This document shows positions 31,958 to 42,497 of a DNA stretch of 64,000 nucleotides, one piece after another (position 1 is the stretch's first letter; each line of letters opens with the position of its first letter). This DNA is from Ceratobasidium sp. AG-K (Eukaryota; Basidiomycota; Agaricomycetes; Cantharellales; Ceratobasidiaceae). The notes beneath the pieces were generated by a model that worked only from the letters and a program-made list of their open reading frames with translations, was not told the origin of the DNA and ran no database searches. Made by a program: the position numbers and the translations under genes. The stretch is taken from contig JAWNGF010000008.1 in the NCBI GenBank assembly GCA_037039685.1, positions 2,356,001 through 2,420,000 of the forward strand, in the 5' to 3' direction.

Positions 31958-32468
31958 TGTCACAAGCCTTATTCCTGACAATGGGTCTGTGTGCTGCGCC
32001 TTCATTGCTTGTTGGCTGCCCTGTTGTTGTGTTTTGTTGTTTTCCCCCTGTTGTGTGCTTGTGGGCTGCCACATAGATTGCTTTGTTGTTTACATCTTTC
32101 TTGTTGCTCTTCTCGCTTAGCCTGTGCTACACGTGAATTAGCAGCATGTATACCCTGGTCGGTGATTCTTCCGGAGGACTGTGCATTGATCCCCATGAGC
32201 TATGTGTTCTTCTTGTTCTGACGTTGCTTTCATGCTCCTTGTGGACTGTTGTGCTTTCCCCATGTAGATGGTGCTTCCTTTCTTCTGCTTGCTATGAAAG
32301 ATGCAAAGGAAATCGTCTTGGAATCCCAAGAACGATTTACCTTGTTGTTTACCCACTCTACTTCGCCCTGAGGAGGGTATCCAACATCTTTTGGAGCCTC
32401 TCAGTGATTCTCAGGCCTAAGAGCCAGTCATTAGTCTCAAACACCCCCTCTCTGAGCGGGTTGTGACA
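31958..32468 (+). mobile_element. Solo LTR Q2 (511 bp)
   Basis: It begins TGTCACAAGCC, ends GGTTGTGACA and is flanked by CCCAA at 31953-31957 and 32469-32473. ORFs inside it (such as 31991-32221) are non-coding LTR. It is inserted into an element of its own family. Confidence 0.92.
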
Positions 32469-32825
32469 CCCAACCAGAAGCTGAATCACAAGCGGTATGG
32501 TCCTTTCCCTGCTCTTGATTGCATAGACTCTCACACTTACCTCTTAGAGCTATCTGATACAATGAAGATCCATGATGTTTTCCATGTTGCTCTGCCCTCT
32601 GAAGTAAAGCAAGGCACTGATTTCAAGTGCACCTTCCAACAACCGCCCCCTGTGATCACAGAAGATGGGGAAGAGGTGTATGAGGTCGACAGACTGATTA
32701 ATGGGAAGCTGAAAGATGGAATCTGGTAGTACACAGTCTGTTGGCAAGGCTCTGGGCCGCTTGACAACACTTTTGAGCCAGCTTCTGATCTTGTGCACTT
32801 GGAGGACAAATTGTGGGACTTCTAA
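32469..32825 (+). pseudogene. U integrase tail and chromodomain
   Basis: KRYGPFPALDCIDSHTYLLE and HDVFHVALPSEVKQG form the end of the integrase C-terminal domain. The chromodomain YTVCWQGSGPLDNTFEPASD follows after an in-frame TAG at 32727-32729 (W-stop-YTVCW). The frame ends at TAA 32823-32825. Confidence 0.8.
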
Positions 32826-32995
32826 GCCAACTTCCCAGATGTCCCATAACCAAATGACCTGGTTCCACGCCTCTTGCCTAATGATAAAAAGACAACCAGC
32901 AAATGCAGGTCCAATACCTCCAAACCCATGTTCTTGCACCCTTGCTTCACTAAAGCTCTCCAAACCCTTTAAACACCCCTACACTGCTGTCCATC

Positions 32996-33331
32996 ATGTC
33001 CATTTATTTTCCCCACAATGATACCACCTACAACAGCCGGGGCAGTCCGGACACCTATCTCCACTACATGCCAGAGGGCTTCAAGAGCAAACTGGACTCA
33101 GGCATCCCATATCTTTGCTTTGTGCTCATCCCTCCTGCTATCAAGCAAGCCTGCTTGTGCAAGGGGCAAACCTATTCCACCATGTGCACTATGGCTACTT
33201 GTAGTAACTCAACAGTGACAATCCCACTTCCCTGTGCAGTGGTCCTGTCTATCACTGGCACCATTTCATTCCATGCAATTTCCATGAGTTCCACAAGGTC
33301 ATTGCTTGGCATTGCTATAAAAATTGCCTAA
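32996..33331 (+). CDS. Possible U accessory ORF, unknown product
   Basis: A 111-codon frame lies between the chromodomain and the polypurine tract, the position of the accessory ORFs in R and P. LDSGIPYLCF is loosely like LDSGAALYVF of R2 but the rest is not alignable by eye. It is probably a decayed remnant. Confidence 0.3.
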   Translation: MSIYFPHNDTTYNSRGSPDTYLHYMPEGFKSKLDSGIPYLCFVLIPPAIKQACLCKGQTYSTMCTMATCSNSTVTIPLPCAVVLSITGTISFHAISMSSTRSLLGIAIKIA

Positions 33332-33619
33332 TGGAGGTCAAAGTATCCTTATCTGTGTATATAGACCACTTTTACATTGGAAACAAAAAGGAATTGTATG
33401 TTTGTTTTGATTGACTTGGGCTCAGGGAGGACCCAGAGCCCCATCCACCCTTTCTCCAATACCCAGCTCCTGAACCGCTTCCAGAGCAGCCTGTGGCTAG
33501 CTGTGGATGGTTTCCAGAGCCTTCAGGTGCTTCTGATTTGGGCAGCAATTTCCAAGGGGGCTGGGGCCAGTGCCAATGGTCCAGTGACTCTGCCAATGGC
33601 CCATTTTAGGGGGGGACAA

Positions 33620-34079
33620 TGGACTATGTGTTGTACTTCTGTGACTTGTGTGCTGTTCTCCTTCCTTATTGTGCTTATCTTCTTGCATGTACTCTGCTTT
33701 GATTACTGCTCCTTTGTTGTTGCTTCCTGCACTCAATTTGCAGCATACATGGCTGATCAGCATGTTGCCTCTGTTCTCTGATATTCTCATGCTGCGCTTA
33801 CATCCCCATGTGCTACATGCACTTCTTCTCATGTTCTGATCCTGCTCCATTTGGGTTTGCTGTGCTTTCCCTGTGTTAATAGTTCTTCCTTTGTTTTGGT
33901 TGCTCTACAGGATGCAAGGGAAATTGCCTTGGAACACTAAGAACGATTTACCTTGTCGTTTACCCACTCTACTTTGCCCTGAGGAGGTTATCCAACATCT
34001 TTTGGAGTCTCTCAGTGATTTTCAGGCCCAAGAGCCGCTCATTAGTCCCAAACAACCCTTCTCTGCACAGGTTGTGACA
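33620..34079 (+). repeat. Q-family 3' LTR of U (Q3, about 460 bp)
   Basis: It aligns with Q2 from its base 24 onward and ends GGTTGTGACA. The first 20-odd bases of the LTR are missing or altered just after the G-run at 33609-33615. It is more diverged from Q2 than Q1 is. Confidence 0.75.
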
Positions 34080-34859
34080 CCAAAACACTTAGCATTTAAG
34101 TTCCATTAACCACCCTTCATGGACCTTTGGCCCAATGTGCATGTCGGTCCTAATGACTGCTGGTCTACCGTTCTCTGGTTGGGGCATCAGCTGTATCCCA
34201 TACATGTGATCCAGTCTGGCTATGTCCTGAAGAAAACACTGTTGGTTTATAGATTCAACAAATAGACCTGTAAGAAGAATGCACACCAACTCCATCATGA
34301 AACACAAAGAGATTAGAAGAAAAGAAAAATACAAAAGGAAGGGAGGGGAGGGGAGAGGAGAGCGTGAGGCCGCATTAAGCAGGCTGCAGTTGTTGTGAGA
34401 GAAGGGTGTTGTACAAGGGTTGGTTCAAGGCAGACTGCGCAATTGTGTACCTCTAAGCCTTGGCAGGGCATGCATAGGGAGCCTATATCTGACACTTCAT
34501 GATTGAGGTCATGCAAGGGCAGTGTCAATACTTGATTGAGCAAAACCTGTCACAAGACAAAGAATGCAATCAACAAATTATTGCAGTGCATATATTCAAG
34601 CCAGTATTGTCAAACCTAACATGCAAAAAATCAAAAAGAACATTTTGCATTAGCAGATTCTAATATATTTCATAGAGTGTTTTGATCTACCCAGTTTGCA
34701 CTGTTAAGCTTACCACCTTCAAAGAACCAGGACCTCCTTTGGCAAAACATTGAGTAATTCAATTGTTGCATCAACAGCCTCCTGCATGGGCCTAACTGGT
34801 ACTGAAGAACTGTGCTAGTCAAAGGTGATGCTGGTTAGGTCATTCCGGATTTCTGGATG
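34080..34859. other. Unassigned sequence upstream of the Plavaka pseudogene
   Basis: Contains a GA-rich run (about 34320-34365) and no clear coding sequence. Part of it may be the decayed 5' end of the transposase gene that follows. Confidence 0.35.
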
Positions 34860-35732
34860 TGGAACTCTCTACAGGTTGTCCCACAATTGAATTGGAACCC
34901 CAAGTTCCAACAGTTCATGCAGTACCCACCTGTCCCCAGTGGGCTTCTGCTCTCTGCAAGGTGCATGTATATGGCAAGATGTGGATGTGGGACTGGTGGT
35001 GGCCAAAGCAGGTCAGTTGTTAGCATAGTGCCAACAGCCTAGGAGCTCACAGATTCAAAATATAAATTGGCTGATTAACCCACCCAGTGCAACCATATGC
35101 CCTGTAATTGTTGTATCCAACCAGACACGGATGATCCTTCTTATCAGTGACACTAGGCCTGGCTGGTCTATCTGTCAATCAGGAACATTAGTAAGTGGAT
35201 CCAAAAGCAACCAAGTCAAGGTGCCATGTTACTCATTGGGTACATACCTATTGACAGCCTTGTATGCATCACAAACAAGACCCAATGGTGTTATGCCCAG
35301 TGGCAGCTATTCCATAAATGTATGGACATGATTTAGAAGCTTTTTCAGGATGTGTCTCAAGAGGGCCAGGAAATTGTTTGTGCAGATGGGGGTGTTTGGG
35401 GCATTCATCCCCTCCTGGCAGCATACATGGGTGATTTTCTGGAGCAATCACTCTTAACTTGCATTTGTAGTAATTGGTGTCCAATTTTCTGGTACCTACA
35501 GACAAAAAACCTGATATCAACAAACAATGCCCTAGTCGATTGAAAGCGCAGACTCTAGACTAACCAGACAACCACAATTATGGCTTTTCTGGCACCACCA
35601 ATGTGCTTTGGATTGGACCAGTCAAGCATCTGTTCTGGAGAGATTGGAAGCTTGTCAATATCTCCACGCATGTAGTGCCAGACTTACAGCATCAAGTTGA
35701 TACAGGGATGTTTGGGCAACACTGTGTAAACT

Positions 35733-36189
35733 TGTCGTAAGCTTCTTCTTGGTGGCTATGAGGCAAGCTGCGATGGAGAGTGAACGGCACTAAGACCTAA
35801 GTGACCTCTTGAACCGCAACACACTTAAGCGTCTGTAGGCTCTTGAGGGTAGGGGTGGTTCTAAGTGCCACTCAGAGGGGATGTTTTGACGAGACAAAAC
35901 AAGCTGGGTTTACCAGGCTTGTTGGTCCTCTATATATATTCAGAACGTGGCCGAGTCATACAAGGCGCAGCCACACGAGTCACACAGAACAGCCAGTCAG
36001 GAGCGTCCAAGTGAGTCATGCTGTATGAACAGACATGACTCGTACAAAGCACAGCCGCGTTACACAAAGTAACAGAAAACCACAAGAAGGTGGCAACGCG
36101 GCAAGCGGAAACGGAAACACAACACAACAAGAAGAGAACAGGCGGGCGAGACAACAGGCGAGTCCGATGTCGAGAGCTAGCTCACGACA
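35733..36189 (-). repeat. 3' LTR of R2 (457 bp)
   Basis: On the plus strand it begins TGTCGTAAGC and ends GCTCACGACA. It differs from 42498-42954 only at AAGCTGCGATGG/AAGCCGCAATGG (two sites) and GGCGAG/GGCAAG. Internal ORFs are identical in both LTRs and are not genes. Confidence 0.95.
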
Positions 36190-36203
36190 TTACTCCCCCC
36201 TAA
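36190..36203 (-). other. Polypurine tract of R2
   Basis: Minus strand CTTAGGGGGGAGTA(A) against the 3' LTR, as in R1. Confidence 0.7.
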
Positions 36204-36230
36204 GAGTCCGTTTGGGGGACCTGAACGGAC

Positions 36231-36989
36231 CTACTGCACTGCACAGTCCTTTTCCTTCTTCAGCATATACTCCTCCAACCCCTCCTCCAAGGTAAGGTCG
36301 ATGGGATTGAAAACGGTATTTCCCGGTTTGTCCGAGAACCTCTCCCATTCCTCCCAAGTTTCTTCCCTCGTCCAGTCCACCTTGGACCAGTCCAAGGTCC
36401 TCTCCTGGGCCTGCACAAACTCCTCATCCCATTGTCGCACATCGGGCTCTGCTTCCTTCCATGCCGACACGTCAGTCTCCTCCTTCCTCCACCAGTAGGG
36501 TTCCCATTCGATCTTCTCCTTCTGGTATCTGCCCCTCTCCATCCTCCAGTCGCTCAGGTCCTTTTCGTAGTTGGCGTCCCAGGCATTGTTCCATCTAGGT
36601 CGGAGCGTTGGCTGCCTTCCGTCGTAACCTGGTACCCACTCGCTCGAGTACGCTCCTTCTTGTCCCCATTCGACCACTCCAAGCATGTGGGTGGAGAGGA
36701 GGACGACCTCCGAGACCTGGAAAGCGGCGCACCCTCGACAGACGAATATGTCCTTTCGTAGGAGCTGCATGCGCGTCGGCCATTTTTTCCCGACCCACTG
36801 GAATTCCCCCAGGTCTGAGTGGAGGATATCGTCCGAGGCCCTAAAGTGCATCCTTCCAGAGCTTTGTTGCGACCTCTTGAAGACATAGAGGGCAGCTCCG
36901 GAGTCCAGGATCCTTGCCGTGGCAAAGGCAGGTCCTTCGAGGACATGTGTGAGGTTGTTGGCAATGGTGGAACGGGTGACGGCAGGCAT
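36231..36989 (-). CDS. R2 accessory ORF between pol and 3' LTR, unknown product
   Basis: From the ATG at 36987-36989 (MPAVTRSTIANNLTHVLEGP) it encodes 252 residues and stops 41 bp from the LTR. I do not recognise the family. Visible features: LDSGAALYVFKR, DLGEFQWVGKKWP, a CRGC pair, TRMQLLRKDIF, many Trp residues and an acidic C-terminus. There is no signal peptide or membrane helix, so it is not envelope-like. It is homologous along its length to the R1 ORF and open in both, although R1 pol and gag have decayed. It overlaps the 3' end of the open pol frame in another frame, so internal initiation, a frameshift at the T run near 37006, or splicing may express it. Confidence 0.75.
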   Translation of the reverse strand: MPAVTRSTIANNLTHVLEGPAFATARILDSGAALYVFKRSQQSSGRMHFRASDDILHSDLGEFQWVGKKWPTRMQLLRKDIFVCRGCAAFQVSEVVLLSTHMLGVVEWGQEGAYSSEWVPGYDGRQPTLRPRWNNAWDANYEKDLSDWRMERGRYQKEKIEWEPYWWRKEETDVSAWKEAEPDVRQWDEEFVQAQERTLDWSKVDWTREETWEEWERFSDKPGNTVFNPIDLTLEEGLEEYMLKKEKDCAVQ

Positions 36990-39900
36990 TTTAGAGGGCA
37001 AAAAAGATTTAAAGCGTAGAGTTCGGAGTGTTTCTTGGAATAGTAGCAAGTTTTGCAAGTGATACTACCGGTTTCGCCCCCTCTGCCTTTTATCTTCCCT
37101 GGATTGTAGTTAGATGGCGTGGGAGCCTCGGGGTGTCGGCGTAGAAGGTCCTTGATGATCTTTGAAAGGTGACCAAAATCTTCCGCCCTTTGTTCTGTAT
37201 CTTCTTCACTTCCATAACCCTTCCATCTGACCCTGTAAAAAAGACCGTCCTTTGTCTCTTTCCAGTCCAAGATTTTCTCTACTTCGTATTCTTCTTCTCC
37301 TTCTTCTGTTATGATTGGCGGTGGTCGGGGTTGGTTACGGCTGAACTCAATGTCTCCCTTGTAAGGGCTGAGCAGATCGATGTGGAAAACAGGGTGCACC
37401 CTCATTGTTGCCGGCAAATCAAGCTCATAAGCGTGTGATCCTATCTGTCGCTTCACAACAAATGGTCCGTGCTTTTTGTTGTCCAGTTTCTTTGATGGTC
37501 TTTTTGTTTGAATGTTCTTTCCCAGCAGCCATACTAGATCTCCTTCTTGGTACTTGTTCTTTGGTTCTTCTTCTGGCAGCCTTTGGGTTTCCATTGATGC
37601 AATTGCTTCGTCGTGGATTTTACGCCATTTCCCTGTGATGTTGTTTGCTTCAGGAACTGTTGATTCTTCTGCTGAGATGTTCCACAGTGGTTCCCTCCCG
37701 TAGACAATTTCGAAAGGGGAACTACCTGTTACGCGGTGCTTCTGTAGATTATAGCTGAACTCCGCAATTGGTAATAAGTCCGCCCAATCATCCTGCCGGT
37801 AGTTGACGAACGATCGTAGCCAGCCTTCCATCCACTGGTTGATTCTCTCCGTTATTCCATCTGTTTGGGGGTGGTAGGCAGTACTGAAACCTGGGCTAGT
37901 TCCAATCTTCTCATAAATGGCTTTCATAAGTTTGGAATTGAAAGTAGTCCCTCGGTCTGAGATCGTGCTTTTTGGAAAACCGTGCAGTTTCCAAACATTT
38001 GTGATGAAGAGATTTGCAAGGTCGCTTGCTGTGTGAGATTCTTTGCAGGGTATGAAGTGCGCCATTCTTGAGAATCGGTCCACCACTACTAAGATGCTAT
38101 CTGATCCCCTGGATTTTGGCAACTTCACTACGAAGTCGAACGCTATGTCTTCCCATGGTCCTTTTGGAATCTCCAGAGGCTTGATCGGGACTATTGACTT
38201 TGATCCCTTTGTCCGTTGGCAGGTCTCGCATGATTCCACGTATCTGTTTATGCTTTGCTTCATTCCTGGCCAGAAGTATCTTCTTGATATTAGTTCCAGT
38301 GTTCTAGCCTGTCCTTGATGTCCTGCGATTTTTGAGTCGTGATGAACTCGCATGATGGCCAGTCTGGATTCCTTGTCTTCTGGTACGTAGATCCTTCCCT
38401 TGAACCATAATAGTCCTTCCTTGAGATCATAATCTTTTGCGCTGTGTTGTAGGGTTTTTGGGAGCATTTCCCTCGATTTGCAGATTTCTTTGATTCGTGC
38501 CAGTCCTTCATCTGTTTCCTGAGCCTCCTTGATAGTCTCTATGATGTTTGTGTCAACTTGTCCCTCAAATCCCTTGAGCTTTTCGGCAGATATCATGACT
38601 TGTTCAGGCGTCGGGATATCTTCATGGTCTGACCGTCTTGACAATAGGTCCGGTTTTGATGACAGGATTCCAGGGCGATAAATGATGTCAAAGTTATAAG
38701 AAGCAAGCAATTGATGCCATCTTGCGTGTCGACAGTTAAACGTTCTTGCTTCTTTCCAGAATTGTAAGTTCCTATGGTTGGTGTAGATGGTGATAGGGTC
38801 CCTTGTTCCTTCAAGGTATAGCCTCCAATGTGTTAAAGATTCTATGATAGCCATAAGTTCTTTATCGTGGACGTCGTAGTTGAGCTGAGCCTCATTGAAA
38901 GATTTTGAAAGAAAAGCAATAGGGTGTAGGTAGCCATCATCTTGCCTTTGCGACAGGATTGCTCCCATTGCTACTCCACTTGCGTCTGTTTCTAAGAAGA
39001 AGGGTTTGTCCGGGTTTGGATGGCGTAGTGTAGGCTCCTTGCTGATTTCCGTCTTTAGGGCTTCAAATGCTTCCTGCTGATCGCTTCCCCATTCCCATTT
39101 GTTCTCCTTTCTTGTTAAGGATGTCAGGGGTTTAGCTAATCGGCTGAAATTCGGTACAAATCTTCGGTAGAAATTTGCGAATCCTAGGAATGCTTGGACC
39201 TGTTTGACTGTTCTCGGTTCCTTCCACTCCTTTATTGCCTTGACCTTTTCTTCCTCCATTGAGATGCCCGAATCGCTGATTCCAAGTCCAGTATATGTCA
39301 ATTTGGTGACAAAGAATTCGCATTTTGGAAGCTTTGCGAAAAGGTTTTCTTCCAGTAAGATTTTTAGCACCTTCCTGACATCCACGGTATGTTGACTTCT
39401 GTCCTTAGAGAAGACTAGGATGTTGTCAATATTTACTATGACACATATGTCGATGAGATCATGGAAGATGTGGTTCATATATCTTTGGAATATGGCGGGC
39501 GCGTTTTTTAGTCCAAAAGGCATGACAACGTATTCGAACAGTCCTTCCTTTGTTCTGAAGGCTGTTTTCCATTCGTCTCCTTCCTTGATTCTGATATTGT
39601 TGAAACCCATGCGCAAATCAATCTTGGAGAAAATTTTTGCGTCCTTGATCTTATCCAAGAGATCTTCCATTAGGGGCATTGGGAATCTGTCGTCCTTCGT
39701 GATAGCGTTTACTCCTCTAAGATCTTGGACAAGTCGTAGTTGGCGGACTGCCCCTGGGTTTTTTGGATCGATCGGCTTTTTGACAAAGAAGCAAGGTGAT
39801 GCAATGGGCGATTTGCTTGGTCGGATTTTCCCCGCTGCAATTTCTTCATCCAAGTATTCTCTCAGTGCAATTGACTCTGCTGGAGAGAGTGGAATAGGTC

Positions 39901-40489
39901 TGGCTGGTTTCGGAAGTTCAGCTCCTTCCTTGAAGTCGATGGCACAGTTGTAAGGGCGATGATCTGGGATTCTCTTGAATTTTTCTTCGCTGAAGACGTC
40001 GGCAAATTCCTTGAATTCTTCGGGCAGGTCGTCTATTGAGGCCGTCCTTGCTTGAATGGCTTCTGTTCGCCATGATATGTGCTTTGTTTTCCAATCGATG
40101 ACAGGGTTTGATTCCTCTAACCATTCCAATCCTAGGATAAGTTTAGTCTCTCCAGTGGGCATAGCGAAGAAGATTTGCTTGAAGGTTCTTCCCTCTACTT
40201 CTAGTTCCAGCTTTGCTTTGAAACGTATTTGGTGAGAGAGTTCTTTCCCCTGGATACCAATTACTTTTCTAGGAGTGGAGAGTTCTATGAGTGGAATGTT
40301 GTTGGACCGAGCCCACGAAATGTCCAGGAAGTTTTTTGATGCTCCAGAATCGATGAGGGTAGGAATAGGTTCTGTGATTCCGGCAACGTCCGCGTAAACA
40401 ATGGTAGATTCATTTGTCGCTCTAAAGTACATTGTTTCCATTGCCGGTTTCTTGGTCTCTCCACACACAGTTAGAGGGAGACCCCTTCT
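36990..40489 (-). CDS. R2 pol polyprotein
   Basis: One open frame (40468 to 36554) covers the protease (LIDSGASKNF near residue 40), reverse transcriptase (FFVKKPIDPKNPG, FSKIDLRMGFNNI, FGLKNAPAIFQRYMNHIF), RNase H (FLETDASGVAMGAIL, HDKELMAI, TNHRNLQF), integrase (HHDSKIAGHQGQ ... CETCQRTKG, IAFDFVVKLPKS, ISDRGTTFNSKL, HPQTDGITERINQ) and chromodomain (FYRVRWKGYGSEEDTEQ). True pol sequence ends near 37060; the frame beyond that overlaps the accessory ORF and is a shadow. The polymerase box reads NIDN rather than YIDD, and RNase H has TNH where R1 has MDH, so the enzyme is likely dead despite the open frame. It is entered from gag by a -1 shift. Confidence 0.93.
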
Positions 40490-42471
40490 TTTCCCGAGTC
40501 TTCTACGATTGTTGCTTCTCTTCCTTTAACGCTTGGTTCCGTCGTTATCCAATCTTTGGACGAGCATTTGAATGAACGGTGTCCTTCCTGTCCGCACTTT
40601 AGGCAGCGGTTGGTTGCTATCCTTGCTTTGTATACTTCGTCAGGCAGCCGCTTTGTGGAGGATTGTCCGCTAGTAGTTGGTTGGGCTGCCTTCTTTCCTG
40701 TCGAGGTCTTGATTTGTTGCAATTTTTGGTCAATAGAGATTGCGATTGAGATCCACCGGTCAAGGGAGAGTTCTCGTTCTGTCCCATCTTCATTGATTAG
40801 GGTTAGTTCGAAGCGAGCTAGTTCGGTCTTGACTTCTGACTTCAGCCCTTCCTTGAATTGGTTGATCAGAGCTTCCTGTCCCCAATTTACGTCTACCAGG
40901 AGATATCGGAACTCCGAAGCATAGTTTGCTACAGAGTTGTTTTGCTTGCATTTTCGGATATCTGATTCGGCCTTAGCTTTCTTGTTGGGGTCACTGAACT
41001 GTTCCATGAAGTGTGCCTTGAAACTTTCCCATGAGGCAAGGTTTTGGTTATTTTCCCCTTGGTTGAGCAATCGTAAGAGTACTTGTGCCCAGTGCGTGGC
41101 GGCTTTGTTCTCGGATTTGAAGTTTGCTAGGGCTTCGCGAATCCTTTCTTCATTGGAAGTGTATTGATCACCTAGGCGTACAAAGTAGCTCTCCATTTGT
41201 GTGATGAACATTTCGGCGCCTTCCCCTTTCTTTCCGTCAAAGGCTTCTGGACGCGTTACTTTTGGACGACGTGGTCCACTACCGGTGTTTGGGTTTTCGG
41301 TCAGCCGTTGGATTCTTAATTCTAATTCGTCGATCCTGGTAGATTCCGCGTCTGGATGAGGTGGAGAATTTGATCACCTAGAGGTGACTCCGTGCAGGGA
41401 TGCTTCGTCCATTTCTTCTCGCATATTGTTGATAGTTTGCTGAACTTCCGTAATTTTGGTAGTGAAGGAGGCTCCCTCTTGTCGTAAGGTTTCTAGTCCT
41501 TGAGTTACTGCCTCATTCCATTCGAGTTGTGCTTGTCTGGTAGTGTTGAGTTCTTCGCGTACGTTATTTACTAGTCCTTGGGTGTTGGTAACTTCATTTC
41601 GAAGGCGGGTTACGTCTTGACCGACTAGAAAGGAATTATGTTCGCCATTTCTTGCCGAGTTCAGAATGTCTGTCAAGGTTCCTTGTAGGGTGTTGATGGA
41701 GTCGTTGAAGATTTGTTGGTTGTTTGCTAGAACCTGTGTGGCTTGTTCTAGGCCACTAAGCCTTCGATCTATGGTGACCCTCATTCCGTCTATAACCCTA
41801 AGGGTAGCGTTGTGTCTTCCTTCTAGAAGGTCATCTAGGTCATCTAAATTGCTGATTACAGTCCTGCCGCTAGAACTGGAACTTGAACTTGAGCTCCCTG
41901 GATCTCCGGCGCTTTGTTGTACCGGGCCTGATTGCTCGGAGTAACCTTGTGGAACATATGGTGGTGCCGGAATCACCGGTGTGACTGGCTGGGAAGCCAC
42001 TGGAATAGGACCTGCGTTGGTGATGGTTCCCCCAATTTGAGGAACTGTAGGGACATTGGGAACGTGTGGTGTGGGGGGAGGTCTAATGGGAACAAGCGAT
42101 ACACCCCCATGAGCTTCGGGTTGGGGAGAAAAAAACTGTCTTCTGTTTCCTAACGGCCATAAGGGGCGTGATGGCCCTGGAGTTGCATTTGGAATACGAA
42201 TTACCGCCGGAGTAGGGTCATTTGTGAGATCCCCTGGTTCTCTATTTGTGATAGTGGGTTCTTCCTCCTGTACTGTTGTCATGTCAGGAATGCCGAAAGC
42301 TCCCGGCATTGATGTTTGACTTTGGGGGCGTGATCGGGCAGGACCTCCCGCTTGAGTTTGTGCAATATCTTGTTCGTTTAGTGATCCTGTGGGCCTTGCT
42401 GCCCGACTAGGTCCTCTTCTTGTTGATATCGCAGATGAGGGACGTGACCCTCCATCTTCTTGAATAGACAT
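40471..42471 (-). pseudogene. R2 gag (one nonsense mutation)
   Basis: The start at 42471 gives MSIQEDGGSRPSSAISTRRG, 27 nt beyond the LTR. A Ser/Pro-rich N-terminus is followed by a coiled-coil stretch (VTNTQGLVNNVREELNTTRQ), the capsid-like part (MFITQMESYFVRLGDQ) and the zinc knuckle CLKCGQEGHRSFKC. It ends EGVSL-stop at 40471. A TGA at 41374-41376 (TSR-stop-SNSPP; CGA in the inferred parent) splits the gene into 365 and about 300 codons. Apart from that the frame is open. Confidence 0.9.
40489..40495 (-). promoter_or_regulatory. Candidate -1 frameshift site between R2 gag and pol
   Basis: The minus strand reads TCG GGA AAA in the gag frame, giving the canonical X XXY YYZ heptamer G GGA AAA. 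It lies 15 nt before the gag stop codon at 40471-40473, and the pol frame is exactly -1. R1 has A GGA AAA at the same place (7035-7041). A downstream pseudoknot was not assessed. Confidence 0.65.
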
Positions 42472-42483
42472 GTTTGTTTGTTA

Positions 42484-42495
42484 AGCTTGTTTTGT
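42484..42495 (-). other. Self-priming site of R2
   Basis: ACAAAACAAGCT on the minus strand starts 2 nt inside the 5' LTR end. It is perfectly complementary to AGCTTGTTTTGT at 42659-42670 in the LTR, about 30 nt after the TATATATA box. This is the same arrangement as R1. Confidence 0.75.
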
Positions 42496-42497
42496 AA

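Larger units (their letters stand above)
31600..34079 (+). mobile_element. Gypsy fragment U (Q family), 5'-truncated, with 3' LTR
   Basis: Plus-strand order: integrase C-terminus, solo LTR Q2 inserted, chromodomain, possible accessory ORF, polypurine tract (33609-33615), then an LTR (33620-34079) homologous to Q1 and Q2. Everything upstream of the integrase core is gone. No right-hand duplication can be assigned because the left end is lost. Confidence 0.75.

Noticed and set aside
31958..32468. ORFs with hydrophobic Cys/Val stretches (such as 31991-32221) as membrane proteins
   Set aside because: They lie wholly inside the Q2 solo LTR bounded by a target duplication.
36231..36989. Accessory ORF of R2 as a retroviral envelope gene
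   Set aside because: No signal peptide, no transmembrane segment and no cleavage motif are visible; only the position is env-like.
36554..37058. Last 170 or so codons of the 1,304-codon R2 pol frame as real pol
   Set aside because: They overlap the accessory ORF, which is conserved in R1 in the other frame, and have no counterpart in R1 pol.
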